Shown here in pieces: positions 24,088-34,399 of a stretch of DNA of 64,000 nucleotides. Below the pieces are notes generated by a model. That model did no database searches. It saw only the letters and a program-made list of their open reading frames with translations, and was not told the origin of the DNA. Both the position numbers and the translations under genes were made by a program. Each line of letters opens with the position of its first letter. Position 1 is the first letter of the stretch. Origin of the DNA: Rhypophila decipiens (Eukaryota > Ascomycota > Sordariomycetes > Sordariales > Naviculisporaceae); assembly GCA_033297075.1 (NCBI GenBank), contig MU858122.1:62001-126000 (forward strand). Direction: 5' to 3'.

Positions 24088-25276
24088 TCACCACAAAAAA
24101 CCCCGACACTTGGCCGTCCCACAAAGGCACCTCGTCATATCCCTCACCCTATCCGGATCATGCGCATCCCGATCCATCTCCTCCAGCCCATCCACATAAT
24201 CAAACGTGAGCTCCTCTCCCTTGGGAATATCCCTGACCGCAAAAAGCGCCAAGTCATGAATATGCTTATCCGCATGGTCTCCCACCCGCGCAAAGATCCT
24301 CATATTGGGATCACAGCTATGGTTGATAAACCTCGTCGGGCCGCTCATATACTCGCCGTCGACCTCGATCGGCGGCCCTCGCAGCAGTTCGTTCGGCGAG
24401 TTTGGGTCCGTAAACTTGTCCAATGCAAACAGATACACGTCTTTGCGTCTTGCGATGGTCGATTCCCGTCTCCGCAAATCAGCCTGCTGTGAAGTGATGA
24501 CTTCGCCCAGATACCGATCAACAAACTGCCCCTTTTTAATATCCACCGGACATCTCACTCCCCAGCCGCGATCTACCGTTCTGAAGATCTCCAGCGGTAC
24601 AGTCCGTCCGCGCTCGACAACCCGATTAGGACAGTCCGCGCTGCAGGAACATCCCTCGTGACATTCATAGATCGCGTCCCGACTATGAAGCATGTCGGAC
24701 CTCAACAAGCCCGCCTTTGCACCAGTAGAATAATACGCGAACACCTTTTTTCTTTTGCGCTTTCGTCTAGCTTCTCGGTCGTCGGTCATCATCTCGTCGG
24801 ATTCTGGTCCACTGTCGACGAGCTCTATCTCGTCCAGGCAGTGGCAAGAGCTGTACATGCAATCCTCGTCGTCGGCGCAGACACACCCCGTTCGGAAGGA
24901 AGCTTCGACCACGGGGACGCTGGGGGTTATGACGGATTTGTCGATGAAGCGAAAGTTTGGGTTCAGGACTGCGCCGTCGTCTGTGTCGTTGTGGATTGTG
25001 ATTGGGATTGCGTCGTGTGTCGCGAAGGAGCGGATCTGGCAGAGGTGGCAGTTTCGCGTCTCGCGCGGGTCGGCCTGAGGCGAAGCGATTGAGTTAGTGT
25101 TGTTCTCGGAGATAAGTCAATAAACGGGCGAGTATTCATACATTTGGCTTCCCATGCTTCCAAAAGTGACGAGCCGTGAGCTTCTCCATGGGCGACTGGC
25201 TGGCTGGGTCGATTTTTGACCCGCTGAAAAAGTGCTGCATGTGGCCGGGGGTTGGTTGAGTGCTGTCGCTCGCCAT
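24088..25276 (-). CDS. dim-5: histone H3 lysine-9 methyltransferase, DIM-5/KMT1 family
   Basis: Deposits H3K9me3, which in Sordariomycetes directs DNA methylation and constitutive heterochromatin. Two exons, 25276-25142 and 25074-24088, 373 residues. A pre-SET zinc cluster is visible (CHLC near 54, then CVC, CMYSSCHC, CHEGCSCSADC). The SET domain has RGWGV (about 214), RFINHSCDPN (293-302) and TFDYV (335-339). The post-SET motif is CLCGTAKCRG (361-370). All metal and cofactor residues of the family are present, so the enzyme should be active. Upstream is a C2H2 gene transcribed in the same direction. Confidence 0.97.
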
Positions 25277-25727
25277 GATGGGCGGTCAATCGGAGGGTGG
25301 GAATCTAGAATGTGTTTGCTTGTCTCAGGTAAATTTTGAGGGAGACGCGTCGCTACGCGGTTGATCGGCATGTGCACTTTAAGGTGCACGAGATCTCGTG
25401 GAGCGATGAATTCCATTTAAGCTCCTCAACTCATGCGGGCGAACGGGGGTTCATTCATTATTGCTGGGTGCCCCGCACAGCGCCTTTCCCCACTAAATCT
25501 ACCCCACTGCTTACCCCTTTTCCACTGTTTACGCTGGTGAACAGGCAAATAGGATCTTCAACGGTGGAACAAACCCAGATGTCAAATTAGGTATGTGTGG
25601 TCTTTCGTTGGCACTGTTTGGAACGAACGCTCTTATCGTGCTCTACTTTTCAATTAAGAAGTGTCTCGATAGTATCTCCAGTCTCGTGAGTGCGTTCATT
25701 TGCGTTCTCCTTGAATGGTCAACAGCA
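25277..25727. other. intergenic, dim-5 promoter
   Basis: 451 bases between dim-5 and the upstream zinc-finger gene on the same strand; should contain the dim-5 promoter. Nothing more specific is seen. Confidence 0.45.
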
Positions 25728-27437
25728 TCACAACTCGGACGAATACCCCAGCGTCTGCTGAGGACTATTTGAGCTTGAATCATACCCCGAGTCCGATAAC
25801 TTCTTTTGGCCTCCATCGTTATCACCATGGCTATAAGTGTCAAAGGGCTGAAGCAGGTTCTCCATGATCGGGATTTCCCCGAAAAGGTTGTCTGGATTTG
25901 ACAGGAAATCCAGGTCGAGACCTTCCAACTCAAAATCCTCGTTGTCAAAGCTGATATCTGTCAGCTCCAAATCGTGGAATTCTGTCCGTGTGGATCCTAG
26001 CTCCTGGGCCGGTTGTTCTCGGTTGGCAAGGTTTTCGTCCTGTAGATCATACATCTGCTCAGTTCGCGATAGGTCCCCGTCTTCGACAGCTGCCCCGGCA
26101 TTTCCTTGTGGGTGAGCAGAAAGTGGAGGCTGTTGAGAGTTTCCCTGGGTAGCGTAAACCGAAGATGAAGGCTGGTCCGGTTCTGCTTTCTGATCCAGCT
26201 TGCGAAATTCACGAAAAGCGTCAACGAGAAGTGTCTTGAGGCAGTCAATCGCCTTTCGTTTTAGACCTTCCTCGACGATGTTCAGGTCCCGGTCGAGCTC
26301 CGGCGCCAGAATATGTCGCAAACGGAGAGGGACCTCCTTCACTATGTACTCCTCGCATGCGGATAAGGAGCTAGGAGGCGAGTCCTGGTCATATTCATAG
26401 ACTGGTTCGTTTGATCATGTTAGCTGGGCCGTTTTACGGTGCTGTTACATGTGTGCAATATTCAGATAGGTACTCACATGGAGAGGGGATATCAGGATCG
26501 TCAACGTGTGGAAACAGAATTCGAAATGTAGCCTTCCACTTCTCAACTTCGCTCAGCTCTGTTATTGCTTTCTTTCTAGACTTCAGGCGAGCTTCCTGGC
26601 CAGTGTCAAATCCTTCGACTGGTTCCATTGGTTTCAGGGGACATGAGTTGACATTTCTCTGGTGTTCTATAATCGTCTGTTCGTCCTCGAATGGTTGCCA
26701 GCAACGATTGCACCTGTACTTCGGCTGTCGATGTCTGCGGTACAGATGTTCTCTACGGTTCAGTATGTTAGCTGGCTGGTATACGAGGTCGTAAATGTCT
26801 TGACTCACTTGACGCGATGAACATCTGGCCAGCCTGGTCCAGGGCAACCTCTCCAGCTTTTGTACTTGGTTTTATTATACTTGAAGTATGGGCAAGCAAA
26901 CTTGAGACTTTCTACAGCCTTGCCTTTGTCGATTCTCGTCTTCGACGGCGGTGCTTTGTCTTCTTCATTATCCTCGTCATCTTGTCTATCGCTTGCTTTA
27001 CGCTTGCCGTTTCGATGCCTCTCCGGTAACCTACTGGCTGATCGTAGCTGTGATTTGGGTTTAGGGGTTCGGTCTTCTGATACCGAATGAGTTGTAGATG
27101 AACCTTCGCCGCAGACTACGCCGGCTATACGTTCGGTGAGAGTCCGATGGCGAGAAAGCTCAAATCTTGACCGCAGCCATATAGTCACAGTCTGTAAGAC
27201 CCTGTCGATGACTTGTCGTTTTCGTTCGGCAACATAGGTAGAAGATATCCCGGATCCAGACTCGCTTGTTGATGGTGTCTGAGCCAGAGTACTTGATGGG
27301 GATGTTACTACAGGCGCGGGATCCCCATCGGTCTGGGTAGTCTTAATGTCCGATCCGAATGGTGAAGGGGTAAGATTAGAGCTGGTCAGATTCTTTTGTT
27401 CCGTATATTTGGAATCGGCCTGACCCTTCCCGTTCAT
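25728..27437 (-). CDS. fungal C2H2-type protein of the CPYFK...WRGCPGPGW group (possibly 3' part of a larger gene)
   Basis: Three exons, 27437-26809, 26752-26478 and 26401-25728, 525 residues as a stand-alone gene. The centre carries the motif common in ascomycete C2H2 proteins: FACPYFKYNKTKYKSWRGC, then VHRVK|EHLYRRH across intron 1, and YRCNRCWQPFEDEQTIIEHQ. The N-terminal 190 residues are Ser/Thr-rich and basic, with a probable nuclear localisation patch (KRKASDRQ). The C-terminus is acidic (ELDRDL, LELTDISFDNEDFELEGLDL), as in activation regions. Its ATG (27437-27435) overlaps the stop codon of the upstream zinc-finger frame (27436-27434), leaving no room for a promoter, so the two may be one spliced gene. 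The DNA target is unknown. Confidence 0.7.
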
Positions 27438-28714
27438 CTCAAGTTGAGTGGATTCTGCAGCCCAGAGGGAGCCCCTATTTTGAATCCAGATACATTTCTT
27501 TTGCCTTGAGCGAATTCGTCTCGTCTCTTCTGGGTTCTGAGCTTTCTAATATCATGGTATTTCACCGCCTCGTCTTTAATACCACTGTCAAGCTTCCTAT
27601 CAGGCGGGACTTTGACGATTGCTATGGCGCCACTCGTAGGTGGTTTAGTCCCACAGCCTTTGACGAGTTTATGTCTCTAAACATTTATAGGTTAGTTGAA
27701 CTGCCAAATTTCCAAATGCATTCCGATGAGCATAATATCTGACTGCCCGGGATCTCTCACCTTAAGGGCATCCTTTCGGGAGAAGCTTTTGTCGCAGTGT
27801 GAACATGGAAATGGCTTCACGGCGAGATGAATTCTGCTATGACGCTTGAGGTCATGATTTCGATTAAAAGATTGGGGGCATTCATCGCATTTGAAGGGCC
27901 GATCTTGTGCAGGGGAATACGGATAATGCGAATTAAGACCATACCCGTGCCCCTGCTGCTGCACACTATGCAATGGAATGCCAGTTTGGCTATATGATGC
28001 CGGGGGTACACGACCGTACATAGGCAGAGGGATACCAGGATTATGTAGGTTACTCATAACGGGCCCTCGATGAATATGATATGGTGCTTGTCCCTCTATC
28101 GGCGCCTTTTGCGCGTCCGACAAAGCCTGGGAAGGCGCTGCAACTGTACCGGCAGAATCATCGAGCTCAGTGGAGAAGCGTTTAGACTGAAGAGTTGAAG
28201 CAGAGGCCGATAGAGATGAGGTCTCTTTGGGAAGGGGAAAGGAGTACTGAGGCATTGATGACACAGCAGGTTGGTAATATGTAGGTGTCGGGGGTAATCT
28301 CTTATAAGGAGCCGGTGCTGTCTCATCTTGCTGACTGGCAACTTTGTTGCTCGTAATGAACGATGAACGCGATGTCTCTAGCTCCTTAATATCCATCAGC
28401 ATCAGCTGGGCTGGTGCTGCACTCCTACTCGTAAACGAGGGCATTGGAAAGGGCCGCAGTCCTTGCCATACCGGTCATGTAGGCTCCGACTTAGATGACG
28501 TCTGGTGCGCATTCGATGAAAGGTATGTATAGCTCAATGGCTCGCTTCTCCGACTACTCCCATTCCGGGAAGTGGCGGACTGGTAAAAGCTAGTGTTTTG
28601 CTCTGACGGCTTCTGGTCATGTGTCTTTTCTTTGCTAGTGTAGTTCCCCGACTCTAATGGGATACGCGTCACCGGTTGTGCACCGAAAGAGGAATGCGGC
28701 ACCATTTCCGCCAT
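27434..28714 (-). CDS. tandem C2H2 zinc-finger transcription factor (start and end uncertain)
   Basis: Two adjacent C2H2 fingers are clear: CDECPQSFNRNHDLKRHSRIH and CSHCDKSFSRKDALK|RHKLVKGC, the second rebuilt across an intron 27760-27677 (GTGAGA donor, TAG acceptor). The N-terminal half is Ser/Pro/Gln-rich. The certain part starts at an ATG at 28444. A further Ser-rich exon beginning MAEMVPHSSF (28714) joins in frame only through a weak donor (GTCGGA or GTCATC near 28490-28500) to the TAG before 28431, so I list it as likely, not proven. Reading on after VKGC gives a basic tail and a TGA at 27434. A GTATCT...GTCAG intron of 74 nt inside that tail would instead fuse it to the downstream C2H2 gene. 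No specific orthologue is recognised. Confidence 0.65.
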
Positions 28715-29564
28715 GGTATTGGTAGTTAAAGGGTGCTTTCGTAGCCGTAAAGGCTGTCTTGCGGTATGGTTGATGTTGTAATCCCATATACTTCTCAATG
28801 TTAAAAAGAAAAAGAAGAGCATTAAATGGGCGTGGGGGTGTGGGAAAACTGATGTTGAGAATTCTCAGCCGCAAAACTGCTGGTGTTGTCGCGATGTGCA
28901 CGTGAGTTTTGGAGAGTGCTCGCAGACAGTGTAGAAGTATGGGATAATATAGTATAGTACTCATTCAGCAGTGAGATGGACAGGACATCGAGACCCGGAT
29001 CTTCCACAGTCATGTCACGGCAATCTATTCAGCTGGCATGAGTAGTGTCGTGGTATGATAAATGGGATTGTTGTGACTTGGCGCTCATCAGCAACCAGAG
29101 AGGTGTGAGGCTCCAACACTGTTCTCAGTTCTGCGCGATTGCGCAAAACCAGCACTTGTCTGTGGCTCAGCGATTTCTCAGTTTGCCGGGAATCTCACAG
29201 CGCAGAATTCGCAACATCAGGCATTTAGGTTGGAACGCTCAAAACACCATGGACGAAGAATGCAGACAACGAGATGTCTGTGATGAGTATTTGCTGGTCA
29301 ATATTGGATGGGTCGATGAGATGATTCTCAATTTCTCATAAATACTCGTGCTTGAGGGATGTTGAAGGGCACGCTCTCTTGTCAATACCATACTACTGGC
29401 TGTCATTACTCACTGCCCATCTTCCCCGTCAGATCCTGCTGAAATTCAACAGCTTACTGGTACACTACTATATACAGATATCTAATTCGATCTGACCATC
29501 TTGTCTCATACCACCCTTGAGCGAAGTCAGCAAACCACCTTTTGGAAAACATCCTTGAGGGGCA
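28715..29564. other. intergenic between divergent genes
   Basis: 850 bases, probably the promoter of the zinc-finger gene and of the small gene at 29565. No coding content supported. Confidence 0.45.
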
Positions 29565-29853
29565 ATGGCCAATGAGGAACCGCGAAGGCCCAAACCAATA
29601 TCACAGTCCAAATACGGGTTAGTACTATTGCCTATTTTGACAATTCCATCACTGACATCCTCTTTTCAGACCCGAAGAACAAAAAGGCAGAGCCCTCAAG
29701 CTGGCCTGCTTTCTATCGACAGACCTGAGTGCTGTCGAGATGGTGGTGAGGAGTAATGGGATCTCAGAAGCAAGAAGAGAGCAGTCTGCTTGCCAGAAGA
29801 TTGAGGCATTTGAGAAGGTCTGGGGGAAGAATGGGAGTACAACTGGCCCATAA
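29565..29853 (+). CDS. 78-residue orphan protein
   Basis: Two exons, 29565-29617 and 29670-29853, joined by a 52-nt intron with donor GTTAGT, a CTGAC branch site and a TTTTCAG acceptor; splicing gives a GGA codon and a clean 78-residue frame. The protein starts MANEEPRRPKPISQSKYG and is hydrophilic, with a helix-prone centre (ALKLACFLSTDLSAVEMVV) and no signal peptide or membrane segment. I do not recognise the family. It lies tail to tail with the P450 relic. The good intron argues for a real gene; its small size and lack of homology keep confidence moderate. Confidence 0.5.
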
Positions 29854-29986
29854 TACTGTATATCAGAAAAAGGAGAGAAACACTGGCACTTACAGAGACC
29901 GTGAGGGTGGTAATTTTGGTGGTGTACATACTGAAATAGAAACTCGTTCGCCTCACGCCGAGATCAAACGAACGTGAGGTATCCCA

Positions 29987-31987
29987 CTATCTCACCCTCC
30001 TCCATCGAACCTTCATCTCCCCTTTGTGCCCATTCACCATCGAGTAGTCAGCAGGAGAACCATTTTCTGCGAGCCACTCCACAAGTTCCGCTTCAAAGTT
30101 CGAAACAATATTCGCCACGACAGCTAATACCTCAGCCTTTGCCATGTTACGACCGCTGCAGGCGTACAGCCCGCCACCTGATAGTCAAAGAAGCAACGTC
30201 AGTTCTAATCCAATGATACCAGCGAGCAGTGTCACTTACCGAATGGGATGAAAGACCCCGGCGGACCAGCGAGAGAAAATATGAGCTGCTGGGTCACCGT
30301 ACCATTCTCGTCCTCGACGGCTGTCTCTTTAATATGGCGGTAGGCCCAGAACTCGGTTGCCGGATGTTCGGGCGTTCCCCCTGAAAGGTTTGAGTACTCG
30401 GTAAGCTTCTGGTCCGCAAAATGAAATATAAAGCCAAGCCCTGGGTCTGTCCAGTCTGTTCAAGCGCGGCATTGGAAGGGTGCTGAAAGGGGAATGGTGT
30501 AATACACGTACAGACTTCATCGTCAAGGTGGGCCGCGTCTTGCGACGTCATGAAGATCGCGCCCTTGGGGAATGTGTGTCCGCCCACGGTCACCGGTTCA
30601 AGAGCGGTTCGTGTAACGAGAGTTCCTTCATGAAGGCGCAACGCCTCGGTGTAAATGGACGTTAATAAGGGAAGGCTCGCAAGCTGCTTATGGTCGAAAC
30701 CTGCTTTTGTGTCTCTATCATCACCATCAGTAGTCGTTTCTGTCCGCAACACTTCTTCTCTGACGGCCTGCCACAGGGAAGGATCCCTGATTAGCTCCAT
30801 CAGCATCCGAGAACAAATGGGAACCGTGTTGGCATGAAGACCGTACGGGAGGAGCGTAAAAACAGCGCCCATTGTTCCGTTAGAGAAGCCGAAGCTTTTG
30901 CCCCACTGGATCATGCCCCGTGAGAGGGGCGAGCCAAATATGGGCTCCCAACCAAGGTCAGACTGGTCAGTGTCCGTCGAACCCTTGTACGAGCTCCAGT
31001 CGAACCTGGCATCAGCAATTTCAACCCATTTTCGACACATAGCAGAAAGCCGGTTCCGGGCGCGGACGGCGGGCCGACTCATCCACGAAGGCAAGCCAAA
31101 CGCGAGACTCCGGAAATGCCTGTCGTATTCCCAGAAAGCGTCCATCAGACCAGGGTTGAGTTCGAGAAACAATGGCCCGAGAACAGCATGTGTAGCCGCG
31201 TGCGCCATATGCTGTCGTACGAACTGACGGATGCGGACGTCCTCATCCCAAACCCCGACGGCCGGCGAGAAGAAGCCGAGCCGATCGGCAAACACCCGCT
31301 GGAACCGTTGCACAAAGTCGCCGACAGACGCTGAGTTGATCAGGGTCCTCTTGTACACGCTGTGCATGTCGTGCCAGATGCGCGTGTTGGTGCGACTTTC
31401 TGGCCTCGGCTGCTTGGACACTCCTGAGTCGTCTTGAGCAATCTTGACCAGATCTTGTGCTTCATAGCCGGCTCCATGGGCCATGATGCGCATGATCCAC
31501 GGCTCCGAGGTGAACGAAGGCCGGAAGAGGGCAGAGACATTGGATTCGCCTGCGACAAAATATACTGTTATGGGGCCAAGGCGGCATCGTACGAGGGTCT
31601 CGTCTTGAAGGCTTGCCTGTATTTATCATGCCTGTTAGCCAGCTTGACCATGCAAGAATCAAGATATATATATATATATATATTGGAACGCAGGTGGCAG
31701 TATACGCTATACCTTAGTCGGGAAACGAAGAACTTTTCGTTGGTCATGACCTACCACGCATTCGAAATGAATGGGATTGTCTCGGGAAGCTGAGGAAGTT
31801 CATGGAGTTTCTCATTTGATTTGTTCTTGCCCTTGTCCCGGATAGCAAAATAAAGGACAAAAACGAAGGAAAGAACGATGAGTGCTTGTATTACCATTGT
31901 GGCGAAGGGCGCCAGCTGGAGTAACGACCTTGGGAGCGCGGCAAAGATTATGGAGAAACGTGAACCGTCGTGGGTCGCCATATTCAT
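29987..31987 (-). pseudogene. cytochrome P450 with N-terminal lesions
   Basis: Membrane-anchored monooxygenase of the same broad type as the intact P450 next door. Readable parts: an N-terminal anchor from the ATG at 31987 (ALIVLSFVFVLYFAIRDKGK), a long exon 31616-30512 with the EALRLH (ExxR) helix, an exon 30440-30240, and a last exon from 30177. The heme-binding loop FIPFGGGLYACSGR is rebuilt across the last intron. The C-terminal two thirds is intact and all those junctions keep phase. The N-terminal part is broken. An in-frame TAG (31753-31751) follows ISNAW, right before VMTNEKFFVSRL, which aligns to the helix-A region of the neighbour. The following intron (31712-31617) then enters exon 2 in the wrong phase for SLQDETLVRCRLG. 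No simple splice choice repairs both. A sequencing error cannot be excluded. Confidence 0.75.
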
Positions 31988-32707
31988 CCCAATGCTGGCA
32001 ATCAAGTAGACAGGGAGGATAATGAATGGCAATATCTTTGCAGTTCCCAGGAGTCTGCGATACCGATGGTGTATTCTGTTTCTCCTCGTGTTCCTCGTCA
32101 CTTTCAAGTTTCCAAGTCCTTGACTCGGGTAGAGTTGATTAACCAACATACGGTTGAAATCTTGTAAACCAAGGCCAATGGGTTGGTGACGGGCTGCATA
32201 TGTAGGATAGAGGCACCGAAAAAATGCAACAAATAGTTCGCACTGTAGTCTAGGCACGAAAGGTTATTAGGTAGGTCCGGATAAGATCCGCGCTGTGGTA
32301 GGGAAGCGTCTGGGGGGTGGCATTGAAGACTGGTTGACAGGGACGGAAAGGGAAAGGACGGTTGGTTGGTGCGAGTTCGCCGACTTTCACCGGCCGTCTA
32401 ACGGTGTAAGCCAGTGACAGAGTGGGCCGGGCGACCGTTTCAACTTCTACCCTGCTCCGTCAACTTCTACCCTGCTCAACTTCTACACTGCTCAGGACAG
32501 ATCCAGACCTCCACTCCCGTTCATCGTCAGCCACCTGCGCTTTACACCATTCTTTCGTCTGAAGCCCAGTACCATTTCCAACCTTGTCAGTTCTGTTCCA
32601 CATTCGTGATTGTCGTCAGCCGCCGAGACAAATTGACAGGCTTTTGGTCTTCACAGCAGAGCTGCTCTCACTTTCTCCCTCTATTTCATACCCAGTAGCC
32701 GTCAGCC
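31988..32707. promoter_or_regulatory. shared region between divergent P450 loci
   Basis: About 720 bases between the starts of two divergent P450 loci. It holds a short direct repeat near 32445-32490 (CAACTTCTACCCTGCTC appears twice with a third partial copy) just upstream of the intact P450. Confidence 0.5.
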
Positions 32708-34330
32708 ATGGCTGGATTCCTCAGCGTCGCCTTTGGGGTCCTCGTAGCGACCTACATTTTCCTTCGTGTGCTGCTGCACTTGACACAAGACTCCAAGGAG
32801 CCTCCTGCAATCTTGACCGCAATCCCATTCTTCGGCCCCATCAAGGGCATAGTCTGGGAGAAATCTGGATTCTTCGTTCGTCTGAGGTATGTTAATCCAC
32901 TGCCGCATCTGCCAGGATCACCGAGGCAAGCCGCTCACCGTTGTGACAGGGACACCTATAATCTTCCCATCTACACCCTTCGCCTACCTTTTATGCGCAT
33001 CTATGTCGTCAATTCAACAGATCTCATCCCTCCACTACATAAGCAATGGCTCAATGTTAGCTTTGCGTCTATCACGGTGCCTGTGGGCAATACAATCGGC
33101 TTCAGCGAAGATGGAATGAAGCTCCTAAAGCATGGGATCGGCACCGAAAAAGGCTTCACCGAGTCGTGGCCTCGCCACGTATTGCCATCAATCAGCCCCG
33201 GTCCAGATCTCGATGCCATCAACAGGAAGGCGATCCAGGTCTTTGCCGACGAAATGGCGAAGCTACGTACGCAGGGCAGCCAACTGGTACCCCTGCGATC
33301 CTGGTCGCGCAAAGCCATGGTGGCGGCCACGAGTGAGGCGATATGGGGGGAGCAAAATCCATATCGAGACCCCGAGATTGCCGAGGAATGGAGAATATTC
33401 GAGTCCGGGTTCCTCACGCTAGCGCTATTTCCCGCCGCCGCGAAGCTGTTTCCCAGGATCCATCAGGCCCGTGAGCGCCTAACCAAAGCCATGTTGGGCT
33501 TTGTCAACAGAGGAGGCCAGAAGCAGGCGTCAGGTCTTGTGGCCAAACGGTACGAGCATCACGTCGACATTTGGAAAATGAAGCTAGAAGACTTTGCCCG
33601 TGGTGAGATTGGGAACTCGTTTGCCGTACTGGGAAACTCGACACCGTGCGCGTTTTGGGTCCTCTGGCACATTTTCTCAGACGACCAGGTGCTAGCCGAC
33701 GTACGGAATGAACTCTCTGGTCTGGTAGAGGAAGGCGCAAAAGATGGTGCGCCGATGAGCATTGTAGACCTGAGCATGGTCAAGTCCGCATGCCCGATTC
33801 TCCTAAGTACCTTTATGGAGACGATGCGGTACCGAACCGTCAACTCCGGTCCTCGTCATATTCTCGAGGACGTGGAGATCGGCGGGTACCTGGTCAAGAA
33901 GGGTAACATGCTCATGCTTCCAGGCCCTGTGCAGCACACCAGCCGAGAGGCCTGGGGAGACAACGCACACCTGTTTGACCACCTCCGATTTACCAGCGAG
34001 CGCAAGATTCGGCCCAACCGTGTTGCTTTTCGGGCGTTTGGTGGAGGCCATACACTGTGCCCCGGACAGCACTTTGCCACAACTGAGATCATGGCCCTCG
34101 CGGCGCTGTTGGTACTTCAGTTCGACATGGTGCCAGTAGAAAGCAGCGGTAAATGGGTTGAGCCGTCCTGCGACAACACCCCTTTCCAGGCCGGCTTTCC
34201 AATCCCTGACACCGACTTCCCTGTCGTGCTGCAGCCGCGCGACCCTCAAAGAAAGTGGCGGGTGATGTTCTCGGGGTCAGAAAATGCAGTTGGTGTGGTC
34301 GCGGAGGATCTTCCAGCTGGGGCAAACTAA
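32708..34330 (+). CDS. cytochrome P450 monooxygenase
   Basis: Two exons, 32708-32886 and 32950-34330, 519 residues. The 63-nt intron (donor GTATGT, acceptor ACAG) is a multiple of three without stops, so an unspliced reading would falsely add 21 residues after FVRLR. Features: N-terminal membrane anchor (about residues 4-25), proline hinge KEPPAILTAIPFFGP, the ExxR motif ETMR (about 350-353), and the heme loop FGGGHTLCPGQ (about 422-432) with the thiolate cysteine. The acid-alcohol pair of helix I is atypical (GNSTPCAFWVLW). This resembles the CYP7/CYP8-like class of fungal P450s that includes sterol and secondary-metabolite hydroxylases; the substrate cannot be assigned. It is flanked by two degenerate relatives. 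Confidence 0.9.
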   Translation: MAGFLSVAFGVLVATYIFLRVLLHLTQDSKEPPAILTAIPFFGPIKGIVWEKSGFFVRLRYVNPLPHLPGSPRQAAHRCDRDTYNLPIYTLRLPFMRIYVVNSTDLIPPLHKQWLNVSFASITVPVGNTIGFSEDGMKLLKHGIGTEKGFTESWPRHVLPSISPGPDLDAINRKAIQVFADEMAKLRTQGSQLVPLRSWSRKAMVAATSEAIWGEQNPYRDPEIAEEWRIFESGFLTLALFPAAAKLFPRIHQARERLTKAMLGFVNRGGQKQASGLVAKRYEHHVDIWKMKLEDFARGEIGNSFAVLGNSTPCAFWVLWHIFSDDQVLADVRNELSGLVEEGAKDGAPMSIVDLSMVKSACPILLSTFMETMRYRTVNSGPRHILEDVEIGGYLVKKGNMLMLPGPVQHTSREAWGDNAHLFDHLRFTSERKIRPNRVAFRAFGGGHTLCPGQHFATTEIMALAALLVLQFDMVPVESSGKWVEPSCDNTPFQAGFPIPDTDFPVVLQPRDPQRKWRVMFSGSENAVGVVAEDLPAGAN

Positions 34331-34399
34331 GCTGTCAGGATTCAAGGCCGATTCTCTTTGCTCTGCTAGGCCTGATGATATATCCAGATATAATCGCGC

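Noticed and set aside
32887..32949. 21 extra residues read through the first intron of the intact P450
   Set aside because: The stretch has GTATGT and ACAG borders, is 63 nt without a stop and is absent from the P450 consensus; it is an intron.
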